This document shows positions 47,647 through 56,954 of a DNA stretch of 64,000 nucleotides, piece by piece. The DNA is from Corynebacterium ciconiae DSM 44920. GTDB lineage: Bacteria; Actinomycetota; Actinomycetes; Mycobacteriales; Mycobacteriaceae. The notes below the pieces were generated by a model. It searched no databases. It saw nothing but the letters and a program-made list of their open reading frames with translations, and had not been told where the DNA came from. The stretch spans positions 1,550,001-1,614,000 of the forward strand of contig NZ_CP047189.1 of assembly GCF_030440575.1 (NCBI RefSeq). Reading direction: 5' to 3'. Numbering within the stretch: the first letter of the stretch is position 1; every line of letters starts with the position of its first letter. A program made the translations under genes and the position numbers.

Positions 47647-48465
47647 TTAGGAGGCGCGGCGGCGCAGTGCCACCAAGCCCGCGCCAGCGGCTGCCACAGC
47701 GAGGCCGCCTAGGGCCACCAGGCCTACGTTCGCGCCGGTATTAGCCAGGCTTGGCCCGGAGTGAGACTTCTCCTGCTTGTTCCCAGGCTGCTTCTTGTGG
47801 CTCTGCTTGTCCTTATGATCCTGCTTGTCCTTGTGCTCGTTGCTGGGAGCTGGGGTGCTGGACTGTTCTTTCTTATCCCCGTGCTCACCTTCCTTGTCAG
47901 AGGAGCCCTTTCCGGTGCCGGCACCAGGTGCGGGGGTCTCCCCTTCAGCTGCCGGAGCCTTTCCTTCATCCTTGGGCTTGCCCTCGGGGGACGTGGTCTC
48001 ATCCTTGGGCTTGCCCTCGGGGGACGTGGTCTCATCCTTGGGCTTGCCCTCGGGGGACGTGGTCTCATCCTTGGGCTTGCCCTCGGGGGACGTGGTCTCA
48101 TCCTTGGGCTTGCCCTCGGGGGACGTGGTCTCATCCTTGGGCTTGCCCTCGGAGGACGTGGTCTCATCCTTGGGCTTGCCCTCGGAAGACGTGGTCTCAT
48201 CCTTGGGCTTGCCCTCGGAGGACGTGGATTCATCCTTGGACTTCTTGTCTGGCGTGGTGCCATTGTTGGCACCCTCGAAGGGACCGCTCGTTGCTGGTGT
48301 GGTCGTGGAATTGGCGCCAGCTGGCGTCGAGCCTTGATCAGCTGTACCTTCCGCAGCGGCGGCGATCCCGCCAGAAAGCATGAGACCAGCGGCGGCCACA
48401 GCGGCCACGCCGAGACGCAGGGTACGAGCAGCGGACACGCTGTGAGAGAGGGAAGTCATAGACAT
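47647..48465 (-). CDS. sortase-anchored wall protein with EGKPKDETTSP repeats
   Basis: A 272-residue surface protein. The signal peptide covers about residues 1-37 (SAARTLRLGVAAVAAAGLML, cleavage after AAAA). The mature chain is Ser/Thr/Glu/Lys/Pro-rich, with eight tandem 11-residue repeats of EGKPKDETTS(S/P), then an extended His/Lys/Gln tail. The C-terminus is a sorting signal: LANTG, a hydrophobic helix and RRRAS. LAxTG is the motif preferred by class E sortases of high-GC Gram-positives; no sortase gene is in the window. The ATG at 48465 is chosen; 48600 would add 45 residues before the signal peptide. Confidence 0.85.
   Translation of the reverse strand: MSMTSLSHSVSAARTLRLGVAAVAAAGLMLSGGIAAAAEGTADQGSTPAGANSTTTPATSGPFEGANNGTTPDKKSKDESTSSEGKPKDETTSSEGKPKDETTSSEGKPKDETTSPEGKPKDETTSPEGKPKDETTSPEGKPKDETTSPEGKPKDETTSPEGKPKDEGKAPAAEGETPAPGAGTGKGSSDKEGEHGDKKEQSSTPAPSNEHKDKQDHKDKQSHKKQPGNKQEKSHSGPSLANTGANVGLVALGGLAVAAAGAGLVALRRRAS
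47968..48231. repeat. eight-copy 33-bp in-frame tandem repeat
   Basis: Eight units of 33 bp; the first five (plus-strand order) are nearly identical and units 6-8 differ at one to four bases (ctcgggg, ctcggag, ctcggaa variants). Because 33 is a multiple of three and no unit contains a stop in the other frames, spurious long frames appear on both strands. Confidence 0.9.
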
Positions 48466-48671
48466 TGCAGCGTCTTTCTCTTCTTCGTGACGTTTCTCGA
48501 GAGGTAGTTCGAGAACACGCCAAGGGCATGGGTGGAGATGAGTGAGTTCGAACAGCTGAAGCATCAAGGTGGAATTACCTTCGCTACAGCTCAGAAACAC
48601 CTAAGAAATATCCTAGTTTCGTCGCCCTACCTACACAAGAGGTTGCGCCCCCAAAAAGGGGCTTAACGCTG

Positions 48672-49448
48672 CTACGATGTCCGAGCTCGGCGTTGTTTTT
48701 CGGCGGCGATATAAAACTCTCGATCCAACAGCTGCGAGGCGGCCGCACTATCGACAATCACCGTGCAGTTGGGGTGGAATTGCAAAATGCTGGCCGGGCA
48801 GTGCGCTGTTACGGGCCCCTCTACCATGGCCGCCACGGCCGGCGCCTTGGATTCCCCGGTAGCCAGCAGCACAGGGTGCTCGGCGGCACGAATCGTTGCA
48901 AGCCCTTGGGTGATGGCCTCTCGGGGAACCTCATCGATCGATGAGAAAAAGCGGGCGTTATCGCGCACGGTCTGTGGGTGCAGGATCACTCGGTGCGTCG
49001 GCGAGTCGAAGGCTGAGCCGGGTTCATTAAAGCCGATATGGCCATCCGAGCCGATTCCTAGAAGCTGCAGGCTCACCCCTGCGGCCCGCACCGTCTCCTC
49101 GTAGCGGGCGGCTTCTGCGGCCACCGAGCTCGCTTGCCCATTGGGGCTATGCACGCGGGAATCATCGATATCGACTTGCTCGGAGAATTCGCGCCGAATG
49201 GTGCGATAATAGCTATTCTCATCGGCACGATCGATACCGATGTACTCATCGAGCATGTACACGCTCGTGTTCGCGAAGCTGATCTCGCCTGCTTGGTAGC
49301 GCGCAATGAGTTCCTTGTAGGTGGCGATGGGAGTGGAGCCGGTGGCCAACCCGATGGATACCTCCCCCTTGCCTCGCACGGTGTCGGCAATCATGTCGGC
49401 AGCGATCGTGGCAACCTCAGCGGGGGACTCGGTGATAATTACGCGCAT
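48672..49448 (-). CDS. nagB: glucosamine-6-phosphate deaminase
   Basis: Converts glucosamine-6-phosphate to fructose-6-phosphate and ammonia. Motifs: IGLATGSTPIATYKEL (phosphate loop), YMLDEYIGIDRADENSY (catalytic aspartate) and LLGIGSDGHIGFNEPGSAF with the catalytic histidine. The ATG at 49448 gives 258 residues, the family length. In C. glutamicum nagB belongs to a nag/nan operon; here it stands alone between the wall protein and proS. Confidence 0.93.
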   Translation of the reverse strand: MRVIITESPAEVATIAADMIADTVRGKGEVSIGLATGSTPIATYKELIARYQAGEISFANTSVYMLDEYIGIDRADENSYYRTIRREFSEQVDIDDSRVHSPNGQASSVAAEAARYEETVRAAGVSLQLLGIGSDGHIGFNEPGSAFDSPTHRVILHPQTVRDNARFFSSIDEVPREAITQGLATIRAAEHPVLLATGESKAPAVAAMVEGPVTAHCPASILQFHPNCTVIVDSAAASQLLDREFYIAAEKQRRARTS

Positions 49449-49622
49449 AGCGTCCCTTTCTTCTCTTCGCGCACCTGCTCTGCCCACTCTGTTGCGCGGC
49501 GGCTGGCCTACACAACACGATGGCCTAGGCGCGCGGCCTCACGGTGTGCTGGGATATCTCGCGCTTCCCTGCCCTATCTACCTTCGGTGCGGCACGCGCC
49601 CATTGAAGGCACCAACACAAAA

Positions 49623-49653
49623 GGTGGCATGGGAGAAATAATCCCATGCCACC
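49623..49653 (-). terminator. terminator after proS
   Basis: GGTGGCATGGGA (49623-49634) and TCCCATGCCACC (49642-49653) form an exact 12-bp stem with a 7-nt loop, followed on the minus strand by TTTTG. Confidence 0.85.
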
Positions 49654-49691
49654 TAGCTTACACACTCATCAGACGTCTTACCTACGCGGGA

Positions 49692-49707
49692 GGTGGCGTC
49701 GATACTG
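49692..49707 (+). repeat. interspersed motif, 3'-diverged copy
   Basis: GGTGGCGTCGATACTG, between the proS terminator and the proS stop. The first 13 bases match the 9819 copy and the last three differ. Confidence 0.5.
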
Positions 49708-49723
49708 CGCGGACACCACAGGC

Positions 49724-51490
49724 CTATCGACGCCCCGCGTTGACGAGCTCGACTACCCGGTCGGCCACCTCATCGACGGCAACGTTCTCAGCCTCGCCGC
49801 CGCGGGAACGCACCTCAATGGTGCCCTCCTTGTAGCCGCGGCCCACCACGGCCATGAACGGCATGCCCAGCAGCTCGGCGTCCTTGAACTTCACGCCCGC
49901 GCCAATCTTCGGACGATCATCGAAGAGCACATCGATACCGCGGGCCGACAACTCCTCGGCCAGGTTCTCCGCCGCCTCCGCAGCCTCGGCGTCCTTGTTG
50001 GCGATCACCACGTGCACCTCGTACGGCGCCACGGCCACCGGCCAGTTCAGCCCCTTCTCGTCATGGGTTTGCTCGGCGATCACAGCGAGCAGACGCGACA
50101 CGCCCACCCCGTAGGAGCCCATCGTGGGCACAGCGCGCTTGCCGTTTTCATCCAGAATCTGCACATCAAAGGCCTCGGTATATTTCCGGCCCAGCTGGAA
50201 GATGTGGCCGATCTCGATACCGCGCTCGAGGCTAAGCACACCCATGCCCTCCGGGGCAGGATCGCCCTCACGGACCTCTGCGACCTCCACGAATTCATCT
50301 ACCTCGAAGTCGCGACCCACCGTCATGTTCACGGCGTGGCGGCCCTGCTCATCCGCGCCGGTGATCCAACTGCTGCCGCGCACCACCCGCGGGTCGGCGT
50401 ACACGCTGAGCTCACGCTCGTTGAACGCCCGCGGGCCCACATAGCCCTTGACCACGAAGGGGTTGTCAGCGAAGTCCTTCTCCTCAGCCAGCTCCACCTC
50501 GGCGGGCTCGAGGCTCGCAGCCAAACGCCCCATGTCCACCTCGCGGTCACCGGGCAGCAGCACTGCGGCTAGGCGGGGCGCCTCGGCACCAGGATCACTC
50601 ACTCGCACCACGATGCACTTCAGAGTATCGCCAGCTTCAACAGCGCGGCCGTCGATACTCACGCCGTTGCTGTTGGCCCAATCCACCAACGCAGGAATGG
50701 TGCTGGCCTCGGGGGTGTCATACACTTGGGCGGCGGGGGCCGCGGCGGGATCCCGCTCCTCGCCGGCGGGAGTGACCACGGCCTCCACATTGGCGGCGTA
50801 GTCTCCCTCGGTGGCACGCACAAAGGTATCTTCACCAGTGGGGCTGATAGCCAAGAACTCCTCGGAGGCCGACCCACCCATCGCTCCAGAAGTGGCGGCG
50901 CAAATCACGTAGTTCACGCCCAGCCGGTCGAAGATATTCTGATAGGCCTGCCGGTGCAGCAGGTAGGACTGCTCCAGCCCGGCATCGTCCATATTGAAGG
51001 AGTAGGAATCCTTCATCACAAACTCGCGGCCTCGCAAAATACCGGCGCGGGGGCGCTCCTCGTCGCGGTACTTGGTTTGCACCTGATAGAGGATCACCGG
51101 AAAGTCCTTGTAGGAGCTGTACATGTCCTTGACCGTGAGGGTGAACATCTCCTCGTGGGTCGGCCCCAGCAGCATGTCTGCGCCCTTGCGGTCCTTCAGG
51201 CGAAAGACATTATCGCCGTACTCGGTCCAGCGGTTGGACTGCTCATAGGGTCCGCGCGGGAGCAGTCCGGGAAAGCGCAGCTCCTGAGCGCCGATGGCGT
51301 TCATCTCCTCGCGCACGACCTTCTCGATCTTGTCCAGCGCCCGCACTCCCAGCGGCAGCATGGAATAGATGCCAGGGGCATTGCGTCGAAGGTATCCGGC
51401 GCGCACCAAAAGCTTATGGCTGGGGACTTCCGCGTCGGCGGGATCATCGCGCAGCGTGCGCAAAAACAGCTGAGACAGGCGTGTAATCAT
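49724..51490 (-). CDS. proS: prolyl-tRNA synthetase
   Basis: A class II synthetase of the bacterial type with an editing (INS) insertion. It has motif 1 around [20 protein letters not shown], motif 2 [21 protein letters not shown], motif 3 [16 protein letters not shown], and a C-terminal anticodon domain. The 588-residue length is normal. The ATG at 51490 has no ribosome site and lies 8 nt from a TAAGAT -10 box, implying a leaderless mRNA. It is divergent from yaaA. Confidence 0.97.
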   Translation of the reverse strand: MITRLSQLFLRTLRDDPADAEVPSHKLLVRAGYLRRNAPGIYSMLPLGVRALDKIEKVVREEMNAIGAQELRFPGLLPRGPYEQSNRWTEYGDNVFRLKDRKGADMLLGPTHEEMFTLTVKDMYSSYKDFPVILYQVQTKYRDEERPRAGILRGREFVMKDSYSFNMDDAGLEQSYLLHRQAYQNIFDRLGVNYVICAATSGAMGGSASEEFLAISPTGEDTFVRATEGDYAANVEAVVTPAGEERDPAAAPAAQVYDTPEASTIPALVDWANSNGVSIDGRAVEAGDTLKCIVVRVSDPGAEAPRLAAVLLPGDREVDMGRLAASLEPAEVELAEEKDFADNPFVVKGYVGPRAFNERELSVYADPRVVRGSSWITGADEQGRHAVNMTVGRDFEVDEFVEVAEVREGDPAPEGMGVLSLERGIEIGHIFQLGRKYTEAFDVQILDENGKRAVPTMGSYGVGVSRLLAVIAEQTHDEKGLNWPVAVAPYEVHVVIANKDAEAAEAAENLAEELSARGIDVLFDDRPKIGAGVKFKDAELLGMPFMAVVGRGYKEGTIEVRSRGGEAENVAVDEVADRVVELVNAGRR

Positions 51491-51498
51491 GGTGACCG

Positions 51499-51515
51499 AT
51501 CTTACTAGCTAGACT
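51499..51515. promoter_or_regulatory. back-to-back leaderless promoters of proS and yaaA
   Basis: TAAGAT on the minus strand (51504-51499) is 8 nt before the proS ATG (51490). TAGACT on the plus strand (51510-51515) is 7 nt before the yaaA GTG at 51523. The boxes are 5 bp apart. Confidence 0.6.
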
Positions 51516-51522
51516 CGTGGGC

Positions 51523-52257
51523 GTGCTCATTGTGCTCCCACCCTCTGAAACCAAGTCCTTCGGCGGCGATGGCGCGCCGCTTTCGCTCGATGCCCTCAGC
51601 TTTCAGGGTCTAAACCCGGTCCGCGAAGAAATCGCCGAGGATCTCACACGTCTGAACGCTGAGCAGGCCCGCAGCGCGCTTAAGCTGAACAAGAACTTTG
51701 ACGAAGAGTTCGCCGCCAATCAGCAGCTGTGGACCTCCCCCACCGCCCCGGCTCTCAGCCGCTATACCGGCGTGCTTTTCGACGCCCTCTGCCCGGCCAC
51801 TCTCCCGCCCGCGCGGTGGAGCCGCCTGGCGGTCGGATCGGCCTTGTTTGGCGTCCTCGGTGGGAATGATCCCATCCCCCACTATCGGCTTTCAGCTGGT
51901 ACGAAGCTGCCGCGCCGCGAGGATCCGAGTGCAGCCGCGCCAACGATGAAAAAACGGTGGTCCACGGCCATCACCGAAGCCCTCGCCGCAATCGATGGAC
52001 TCGTACTGGACTTTCGCTCCGGCGCCTATCACAACCTAGGCCCTCTTCCCTCCGCCGCCACGGTGCGGGTGGAAACAGAAGAAGGCAAGGTGGTGAGTCA
52101 CTTCAATAAGCATTACAAGGGCGAGCTGGCTCGCGTGCTGTGCCTGAACGAGGAGGAGGCCACCACCCTCGACGAGGTGGTGGAGATCGGCCGCAATGCG
52201 GGGCTCGCGATTAGCCTCAGTGGCCCGACGCAGCTCACGCTCGTCGTGCAGCGTTAA
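51523..52257 (+). CDS. yaaA: YaaA/UPF0246 peroxide-stress protein
   Basis: A 244-residue member of the YaaA family, which limits oxidative damage by lowering free iron and has a DNA-binding fold. The N-terminus VLIVLPPSETKSFGGDGAPL, the GLFDAL-like VLFDALCPAT region and the final basic C-terminus are typical. The GTG at 51523 is chosen because it lies 7 nt from a -10 box and matches the family start; GTG 51517 adds two residues. Its stop overlaps the cobA stop in a TTAA palindrome. A copy of the interspersed motif is at 51774-51789. Confidence 0.88.
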   Translation: MLIVLPPSETKSFGGDGAPLSLDALSFQGLNPVREEIAEDLTRLNAEQARSALKLNKNFDEEFAANQQLWTSPTAPALSRYTGVLFDALCPATLPPARWSRLAVGSALFGVLGGNDPIPHYRLSAGTKLPRREDPSAAAPTMKKRWSTAITEALAAIDGLVLDFRSGAYHNLGPLPSAATVRVETEEGKVVSHFNKHYKGELARVLCLNEEEATTLDEVVEIGRNAGLAISLSGPTQLTLVVQR

Positions 52258-52988
52258 AGGCTGGGCACCTCTAGCCCGGCCACCTCACCGATCACGATCA
52301 CCGCAGGCGGGGCGATATCGGCGTCCACAATGGACTCGCCTGCAGTCTCAAGGGTGCAGCGCAGCACCTTCTGTTCGGCGGTGGTGCCCTCTTGGATGAC
52401 TGCTACAGGGGTCTGGGGGCTACGTCCTTCTTGGATGAGCCGCTGGGCGATGGCACCGGAGTTTTTCACCCCCATGATCACCACGAGGGTGCCGCCGGTG
52501 GAGGCCAGCGCCGTCCAATCGTTAAGCGAAGAAGGATTATCGGGGGCGAGGTGGCCTGAGATGACGGTGAAGGAATGCACCACCCCGCGCTGGGTCACGG
52601 GAATCTGCGCGGCCGCCGGTACAGCGATCGCGCTCGTCACCCCAGGCACCACGGTGCAGGCAACGCCGGCCTCCGCGCAGGCCTGAAGCTCCTCAAAGCC
52701 GCGGCCAAACACGTAGGGGTCTCCGCCCTTGAGCCGGGCCACCTTTTTACCCGCCCGAGCGTGGGTGATCAGCAGCTCGTTCGTCTTTTCCTGTGCCACC
52801 TGCCGGCCATAGGGCAGCTTGGATACATCGATGATCTCCTTGGTGGAGACGTCGCAAAGCTTGTCTAATTCGGCGCTCGGACCGAGGTGATCAGTAAGGA
52901 TCACGTCGGCCTCCTGCAGGGCATGCATGCCCCGCACCGTAATCAGATCCCACGCCCCGGGTCCGCCACCAATAAGAGTCACTGTCAT
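52254..52988 (-). CDS. cobA: uroporphyrinogen-III C-methyltransferase
   Basis: Methylates uroporphyrinogen III at C2 and C7 to precorrin-2, the entry to cobalamin and siroheme. The SAM-binding N-terminus is VTLIGGGPGAWDLITVRGM, then DVILTDHLGP and the signature KGGDPYVFGRGFEE. At 244 residues it is a single SUMT domain without the CysG dehydrogenase/chelatase part. It starts the visible group of cobalamin genes, 39 nt downstream of cobB. Confidence 0.92.
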   Translation of the reverse strand: MTVTLIGGGPGAWDLITVRGMHALQEADVILTDHLGPSAELDKLCDVSTKEIIDVSKLPYGRQVAQEKTNELLITHARAGKKVARLKGGDPYVFGRGFEELQACAEAGVACTVVPGVTSAIAVPAAAQIPVTQRGVVHSFTVISGHLAPDNPSSLNDWTALASTGGTLVVIMGVKNSGAIAQRLIQEGRSPQTPVAVIQEGTTAEQKVLRCTLETAGESIVDADIAPPAVIVIGEVAGLEVPSL

Positions 52989-53027
52989 AAGTGGTGAGTG
53001 TAGTGGCCCTAGTGGCGAAAAATCGAT

Positions 53028-54392
53028 TCAGCGGTGGGCGGCGGCAGCGCGCACGAAGTGAGCGATCGACTGCGGCACACTCGCCGGGTGCACGTGAAGA
53101 TAGGAGGCGTGGATGGTGTCTGAGATGAACCCTTCGGCCACAGCCGCACCGTCCCAGCCGCGCCAGCCCCATGCCGGCTGGAAACCCGTCGCGGTCTCCT
53201 CGGCAAGAGCGGTGTGGTGGAACTCGTGGCCGGTCACCCGTTGGCCAGCGTCGTAAAGCACCGAGGGCTCGAGCGCCACCGCCTCCCGGTATCCCAGTTT
53301 CAGCCGCCGTCCCATGGCGCCGTGGGTGCCGATGGCACCCACCATGGGATGGGCATCGAGGGTCTTCAATAGCCACAGCAGGCCAGCGCATTCTGCGTGA
53401 ACCGGCTTGCCCGCAGCAATATGCTCCTGCACCGCTGCGGTCACGCTGCGGCGGGCGGCGAGCTCTTCCACATGCTCCTCGGGGAACCCACCTGGAATGA
53501 TAAGGCCCTCGCATTCGGGTAGCTCTTCATGCAGCGGGTCAAACTCCACGACTTGGGCGCCGGCAGCACCGAGCAGTTCGGTGTGTTCGGCGTAGGCGAA
53601 GCTAAAGACCGGCCCAGAGGCGAGAGCGATCCGCGGCGCAGCCGCCACGGGTTCTACTTCTGCGGTGGGATCCCACGCGGGGCCATCGTAGTGGCAGGTG
53701 GCAAGGTCTAACACAGCATCAATATCCACATAGGATTCGATCATGTCGGCCATGCGGGCCACGGCATCGACTGCTGCCCCACCCTGTTCGGCGGCGGTGA
53801 CCAACCCGAGGTGCCTGGAGGGTACCTCCACCTTGTCGATGCGGGGGATGATGCCCACCACCGGCACTCCCGTGTTTTCAATAGCGCGGCGGCACACCTC
53901 AGCGTGGCGGTCGGTGCCAGCTTTGTTGATGATCGCCCCAGCGATGCGCACCTCGGGGTGGTGGGTGGCGAAACCGCGCACAATGGCTCCGGCGGATTGG
54001 CTCATGCCGCGCACATCGACCACGAGGATCACCGGCATACCGAGAAGCGCGGCGATCTCGGCGGTGGATCCGGCCCCAGCGTCATCTGGGGAGTCGGTGA
54101 TGCGGCCGTCGAAAAGCCCCATCACCCCTTCCATCACTGCAATATCGCATCCAGCAGAGCCGTGGGCATAGAGCGGGCCAATGCGCTCTCGCGAGCACAT
54201 CACCGAATCGAGGTTACGCCCCACCCGCTGGGCGGCGAGTCCGTGATAACCAGGATCGATATAGTCGGGGCCCACCTTGAAAGGGGCAACCCGCATGCGT
54301 CGAGCGAGTGCGCCCATGAGCCCGGTGGCGATGGTAGTTTTGCCCGTGCCCGAGGCTGTCGCCGCGATGCACACGCCGGGCACGCTTACCAT
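53028..54392 (-). CDS. cobB: cobyrinate a,c-diamide synthase
   Basis: ATP- and glutamine-dependent amidation of cobyrinate side chains a and c. The N-terminal P-loop ATASGTGKTT is near residues 10-20, followed by FKVGPDYIDPGYH. The C-terminal glutamine amidotransferase domain has the catalytic cysteine in PVHAECAGLLWLL (about residue 335). Length is 454 residues. The ATG at 54392 overlaps the cobO stop by 7 nt, so translation is coupled. Confidence 0.94.
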   Translation of the reverse strand: MVSVPGVCIAATASGTGKTTIATGLMGALARRMRVAPFKVGPDYIDPGYHGLAAQRVGRNLDSVMCSRERIGPLYAHGSAGCDIAVMEGVMGLFDGRITDSPDDAGAGSTAEIAALLGMPVILVVDVRGMSQSAGAIVRGFATHHPEVRIAGAIINKAGTDRHAEVCRRAIENTGVPVVGIIPRIDKVEVPSRHLGLVTAAEQGGAAVDAVARMADMIESYVDIDAVLDLATCHYDGPAWDPTAEVEPVAAAPRIALASGPVFSFAYAEHTELLGAAGAQVVEFDPLHEELPECEGLIIPGGFPEEHVEELAARRSVTAAVQEHIAAGKPVHAECAGLLWLLKTLDAHPMVGAIGTHGAMGRRLKLGYREAVALEPSVLYDAGQRVTGHEFHHTALAEETATGFQPAWGWRGWDGAAVAEGFISDTIHASYLHVHPASVPQSIAHFVRAAAAHR

Positions 54393-54994
54393 TCGATTCC
54401 CTTCTGGCCCTTACGGCCTTGGTCCATGGGGTGTTTCACCTTGGTCATGGTGGTGACCAGATCGGCCACCTCGAGCAAGCGCGGGTGAGCATCGCGGCCT
54501 GTCATTACTACATGCTGGGTACCGGGGCGATGCGCGAGGGTGTCCACCACATCATCCACGTCGATCCAGCCCCACTTGATCGGATAGGTGAACTCGTCCA
54601 GCACATAGAGATCGTGGGTTTCGTTCTCAAGCCGGCGTTTGATTTCCTCCCAACCCTCGCGCGCGTCACGGGCGTGGTCTTGCTCATCGCCGCGCTTTTT
54701 CGCCCAGCTCCAGCCTTCTCCCATCTTGTGCCACTCCACCAGGGGCTCGTCGGTGAGCTCATTCAGCCGGGTAAAGACGGACTCCTCGCCCACGCGCCAC
54801 TTGGCGGATTTCACGAACTGAAAAACTCCGATCTTCCAGCCTTGATTCCACGCCCGCAACGCCATGCCGAAAGCAGCGGTGGACTTACCCTTGCCCTCCC
54901 CGGTGTGCACCGCGGTGATGGGCAGCATGCGCCGCTGCCGCGTGGTGAGACCATCATCAGGAATATTTTTCGGGTCAACTTTGCCTTGGGGCAT
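54386..54994 (-). CDS. cobO: cob(I)alamin adenosyltransferase (CobO/BtuR type)
   Basis: Attaches the adenosyl group to cobalt. The P-loop is HTGEGKGKSTAAFG, with KIGVFQFVKSAKW and YVLDEFTYPIKWGWID as further family motifs; the C-terminal KHPMDQGRKGQKGIEW is typical of CobO. The ATG at 54994 (MPQGKVDPKN, 202 residues) is preferred over 55150, which would run into the chlD end. The gene lies between cobB and chlD. Confidence 0.94.
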   Translation of the reverse strand: MPQGKVDPKNIPDDGLTTRQRRMLPITAVHTGEGKGKSTAAFGMALRAWNQGWKIGVFQFVKSAKWRVGEESVFTRLNELTDEPLVEWHKMGEGWSWAKKRGDEQDHARDAREGWEEIKRRLENETHDLYVLDEFTYPIKWGWIDVDDVVDTLAHRPGTQHVVMTGRDAHPRLLEVADLVTTMTKVKHPMDQGRKGQKGIEW

Positions 54995-55089
54995 AGCGGT
55001 GGCTCGCTTTCGCACTGGGGGTGATTCTTGTGTGCCATAGTAGCGAGTCCCCCACCCCAGCTCGACGAGGAGGTGGGACCCCAGCGCGG

Positions 55090-55866
55090 CTAGAGCGACT
55101 CGATTGCTCCGGCCACAGTGTCGGAGTTGAGCTCGGCGAGCTGCACGCACGGGGCACGCAGATGCTCCGCGAGAGTGCGGGCTAGTCCTAGGCGCACTCG
55201 GGCAGAGACCTCGCAGTCGATTACAACAGCACCACTAAGCCCCTTGGCCGCAATGGCATCGGCGGCGCTATAGGCCTCTTTCATCCCATAGCTGCCGGTG
55301 GCACGACCATCGGAAAGGACCACCATGATGGCCCGCCGCCCAGGTTCCTTGCGCGCTTGGCGAGTAATGAGCTGATCGGCCATCACCAACCCCTCGGCGA
55401 GTGGGGTGCGCCCTCCTACCCGTGCATCCTGCAGCCGGCGCCGTGCCACATCGATGGAACTCGTCGGCGGCAACAAGAGCTCAGGGGCACGCCCTCGCAC
55501 GGTAATCACCGCCACCTTGTCGCGGCGGATATAGGCATCCTCGAGAATCGATTCGACTGCCCCAGTTACCGCCTCGAGGCGGGTGCGTCCAGCCACCGAG
55601 CCGGAGGCATCGACCACGAACACGATGAGGTTGGATTCCCGGCCTGCTTTGATGGAGGAACGCACATCCTCTGGCCGCAGCTCTAATCTGCCGCCACTGA
55701 CGGTGGCGCCCCGCTCGGCGGCAGCCATAGCGGTGGCCACCACATGCACCCCACGGCCGTCAGTGGTGGAGCGGATCACCGCCCCCTCGCTCGACAGCGC
55801 TTTGGAACGCCGGCCAGGGTTGGCCTCCTCACCCATGCCGCGACGGCGCAGCGTTCTAGCGGCGAA
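55090..55866 (-). CDS. chlD: VWA half of chlD, entered by +1 frameshift
   Basis: Continues the preceding AAA+ reading frame after a one-base shift. It begins with [20 protein letters not shown], the basic conserved segment that in ChlD/CobT proteins directly precedes the VWA domain. The integrin-like VWA domain follows with MIDAS residues in [21 protein letters not shown] and VLSDGRATG. It has no ribosome site or sensible start codon of its own at this point. With the 362 codons of the AAA+ half, the fused product would be about 620 residues, close to the single-chain ChlI-ChlD proteins of mycobacteria. The function inferred is the medium subunit of cobalt chelatase. Confidence 0.75.
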   Translation of the reverse strand, partial: FAARTLRRRGMGEEANPGRRSKALSSEGAVIRSTTDGRGVHVVATAMAAAERGATVSGGRLELRPEDVRSSIKAGRESNLIVFVVDASGSVAGRTRLEAVTGAVESILEDAYIRRDKVAVITVRGRAPELLLPPTSSIDVARRRLQDARVGGRTPLAEGLVMADQLITRQARKEPGRRAIMVVLSDGRATGSYGMKEAYSAADAIAAKGLSGAVVIDCEVSARVRLGLARTLAEHLRAPCVQLAELNSDTVAGAIESL

Positions 55867-55888
55867 AGGGAGCGCCCATAGAGGCGCT
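55846..55888 (-). promoter_or_regulatory. candidate programmed +1 frameshift site in chlD
   Basis: On the minus strand GGC GCT CCC TTT CGC CGC TAG ends the AAA+ frame. Slipping by one on CCC-T or TTT-C keeps the same amino-acid tRNA pairing (Pro or Phe) and enters the VWA frame. A 6-bp hairpin AGCGCC/GGCGCT (55888-55871) lies immediately 5' of the CCC codon. Confidence 0.55.
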
Positions 55889-56953
55889 ATCACCCTTTCC
55901 ATCGCCGCGCTGCGGCTCGGTGTCGGGTTCCTCCTCAGATCCATCCCCCTCCGGCTGCGGGAGGTCCTCCGAACTGTCGGCGGGATCGTCCGGCTCTGGC
56001 TCGGTGGGCGGTTCAGCGGGGTCGGGGTTATCTTCGATGGCTTGGTCCAGCTTCTCGTCCAACTCGGACTCGTCCATACCGGGCTCATCGAAGGGATTGC
56101 GGCGCTTGCGGTGGGGCAATGCGAGCTGGGCGGCGACTCGGACATCCTCATCGTCTACCACCTCGTTGCCGCGCAGCGCCGCATGGGCAATGGCGGTGCG
56201 GGCGATCACGATGTCGGCACGCATGCCATCGACATCGAAAGCTGCACAGAGCTGGGCGATGCGTGCCACCTGAACGGACGGCAGCTGCACGTGAGCCACC
56301 GCAGCCCGGGCGGCATCGAGCTGTTGCTTCAGCGCCGCGTCGTGTTCCTGCCACTGCGCTGCGAAGCCGTGGGGATCGTTTTCATAGGCTAGGCGGCGAG
56401 TGATGATCTCCCCGCGCACCTTCGGGTCTTTCGAGCCTGCAACCTCGACTGCCAGCCCGAAACGGTCGAGCAGCTGCGGCCGCAGCTCACCTTCTTCAGG
56501 GTTCATGGTGCCCACCAGCACGAACTGCGCGGGGGCACTGTAGGAGACTCCATCGCGTTCGATGGTGACTCGGCCGGTGGCGGCGGCATCAAGCAGTGCA
56601 TCCACGAGGTGATCTGCGAGGAGGTTGACCTCATCCACGTAGAGGATGCCGCCATCGGCCTCGGCGAGTAGGCCGGGCTTGTACTCGGCTTTACCGGTGG
56701 TGAGGATGGTCTCAACATTAATTGAGCCCACCACACGGTCCTCGGTAGCGCCGAGGGGAAGGTTGACGAGTGAGCCGTCAAGAAGCGGAGCAAAGCCACG
56801 CACCATGGTGGTTTTGGCGGTGCCTTTTTCTCCACGCACGCACACACCCCCGATCCCTGGTGAGATTGCGTTGAGAAGCAGGGCCAGCCGGAGCTGATCC
56901 TGCCCCACGATCGCGGTGAATGGAAAACCAGGAACGGGGGTGTGTTCAGTCAC
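55856..56953 (-). CDS. chlD: AAA+ half of chlD (ChlI-like subunit)
   Basis: A 365-residue AAA+ ATPase related to the small subunit of Mg/Co chelatases. Walker [10 protein letters not shown] is at 41-49, Walker [13 protein letters not shown] near 100-112, with sensor-1 [19 protein letters not shown] and the C-terminal helical domain. It ends in an acidic Pro/Glu/Asp linker (about 300-355), which normally joins ChlI-like and VWA domains, then GAPFRR and a stop. A ribosome that does not shift makes this short form. The GTG at 56953 is 1 nt past the mqo stop, so expression is tied to mqo. A cobN large subunit is not in the window. Confidence 0.88.
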   Translation of the reverse strand: MTEHTPVPGFPFTAIVGQDQLRLALLLNAISPGIGGVCVRGEKGTAKTTMVRGFAPLLDGSLVNLPLGATEDRVVGSINVETILTTGKAEYKPGLLAEADGGILYVDEVNLLADHLVDALLDAAATGRVTIERDGVSYSAPAQFVLVGTMNPEEGELRPQLLDRFGLAVEVAGSKDPKVRGEIITRRLAYENDPHGFAAQWQEHDAALKQQLDAARAAVAHVQLPSVQVARIAQLCAAFDVDGMRADIVIARTAIAHAALRGNEVVDDEDVRVAAQLALPHRKRRNPFDEPGMDESELDEKLDQAIEDNPDPAEPPTEPEPDDPADSSEDLPQPEGDGSEEEPDTEPQRGDGKGDSASMGAPFRR

Positions 56954-56954
56954 A

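Noticed and set aside
47968..48231. Possible CRISPR array
   Set aside because: The units are contiguous 33-bp tandem copies without unique spacers and lie in a coding sequence; no cas genes are present.
47724..48507. Long alternative reading frames on both strands through the 33-bp repeats
   Set aside because: A repeat unit divisible by three without stops leaves every frame open; only the minus-strand frame has a signal peptide and sorting signal.
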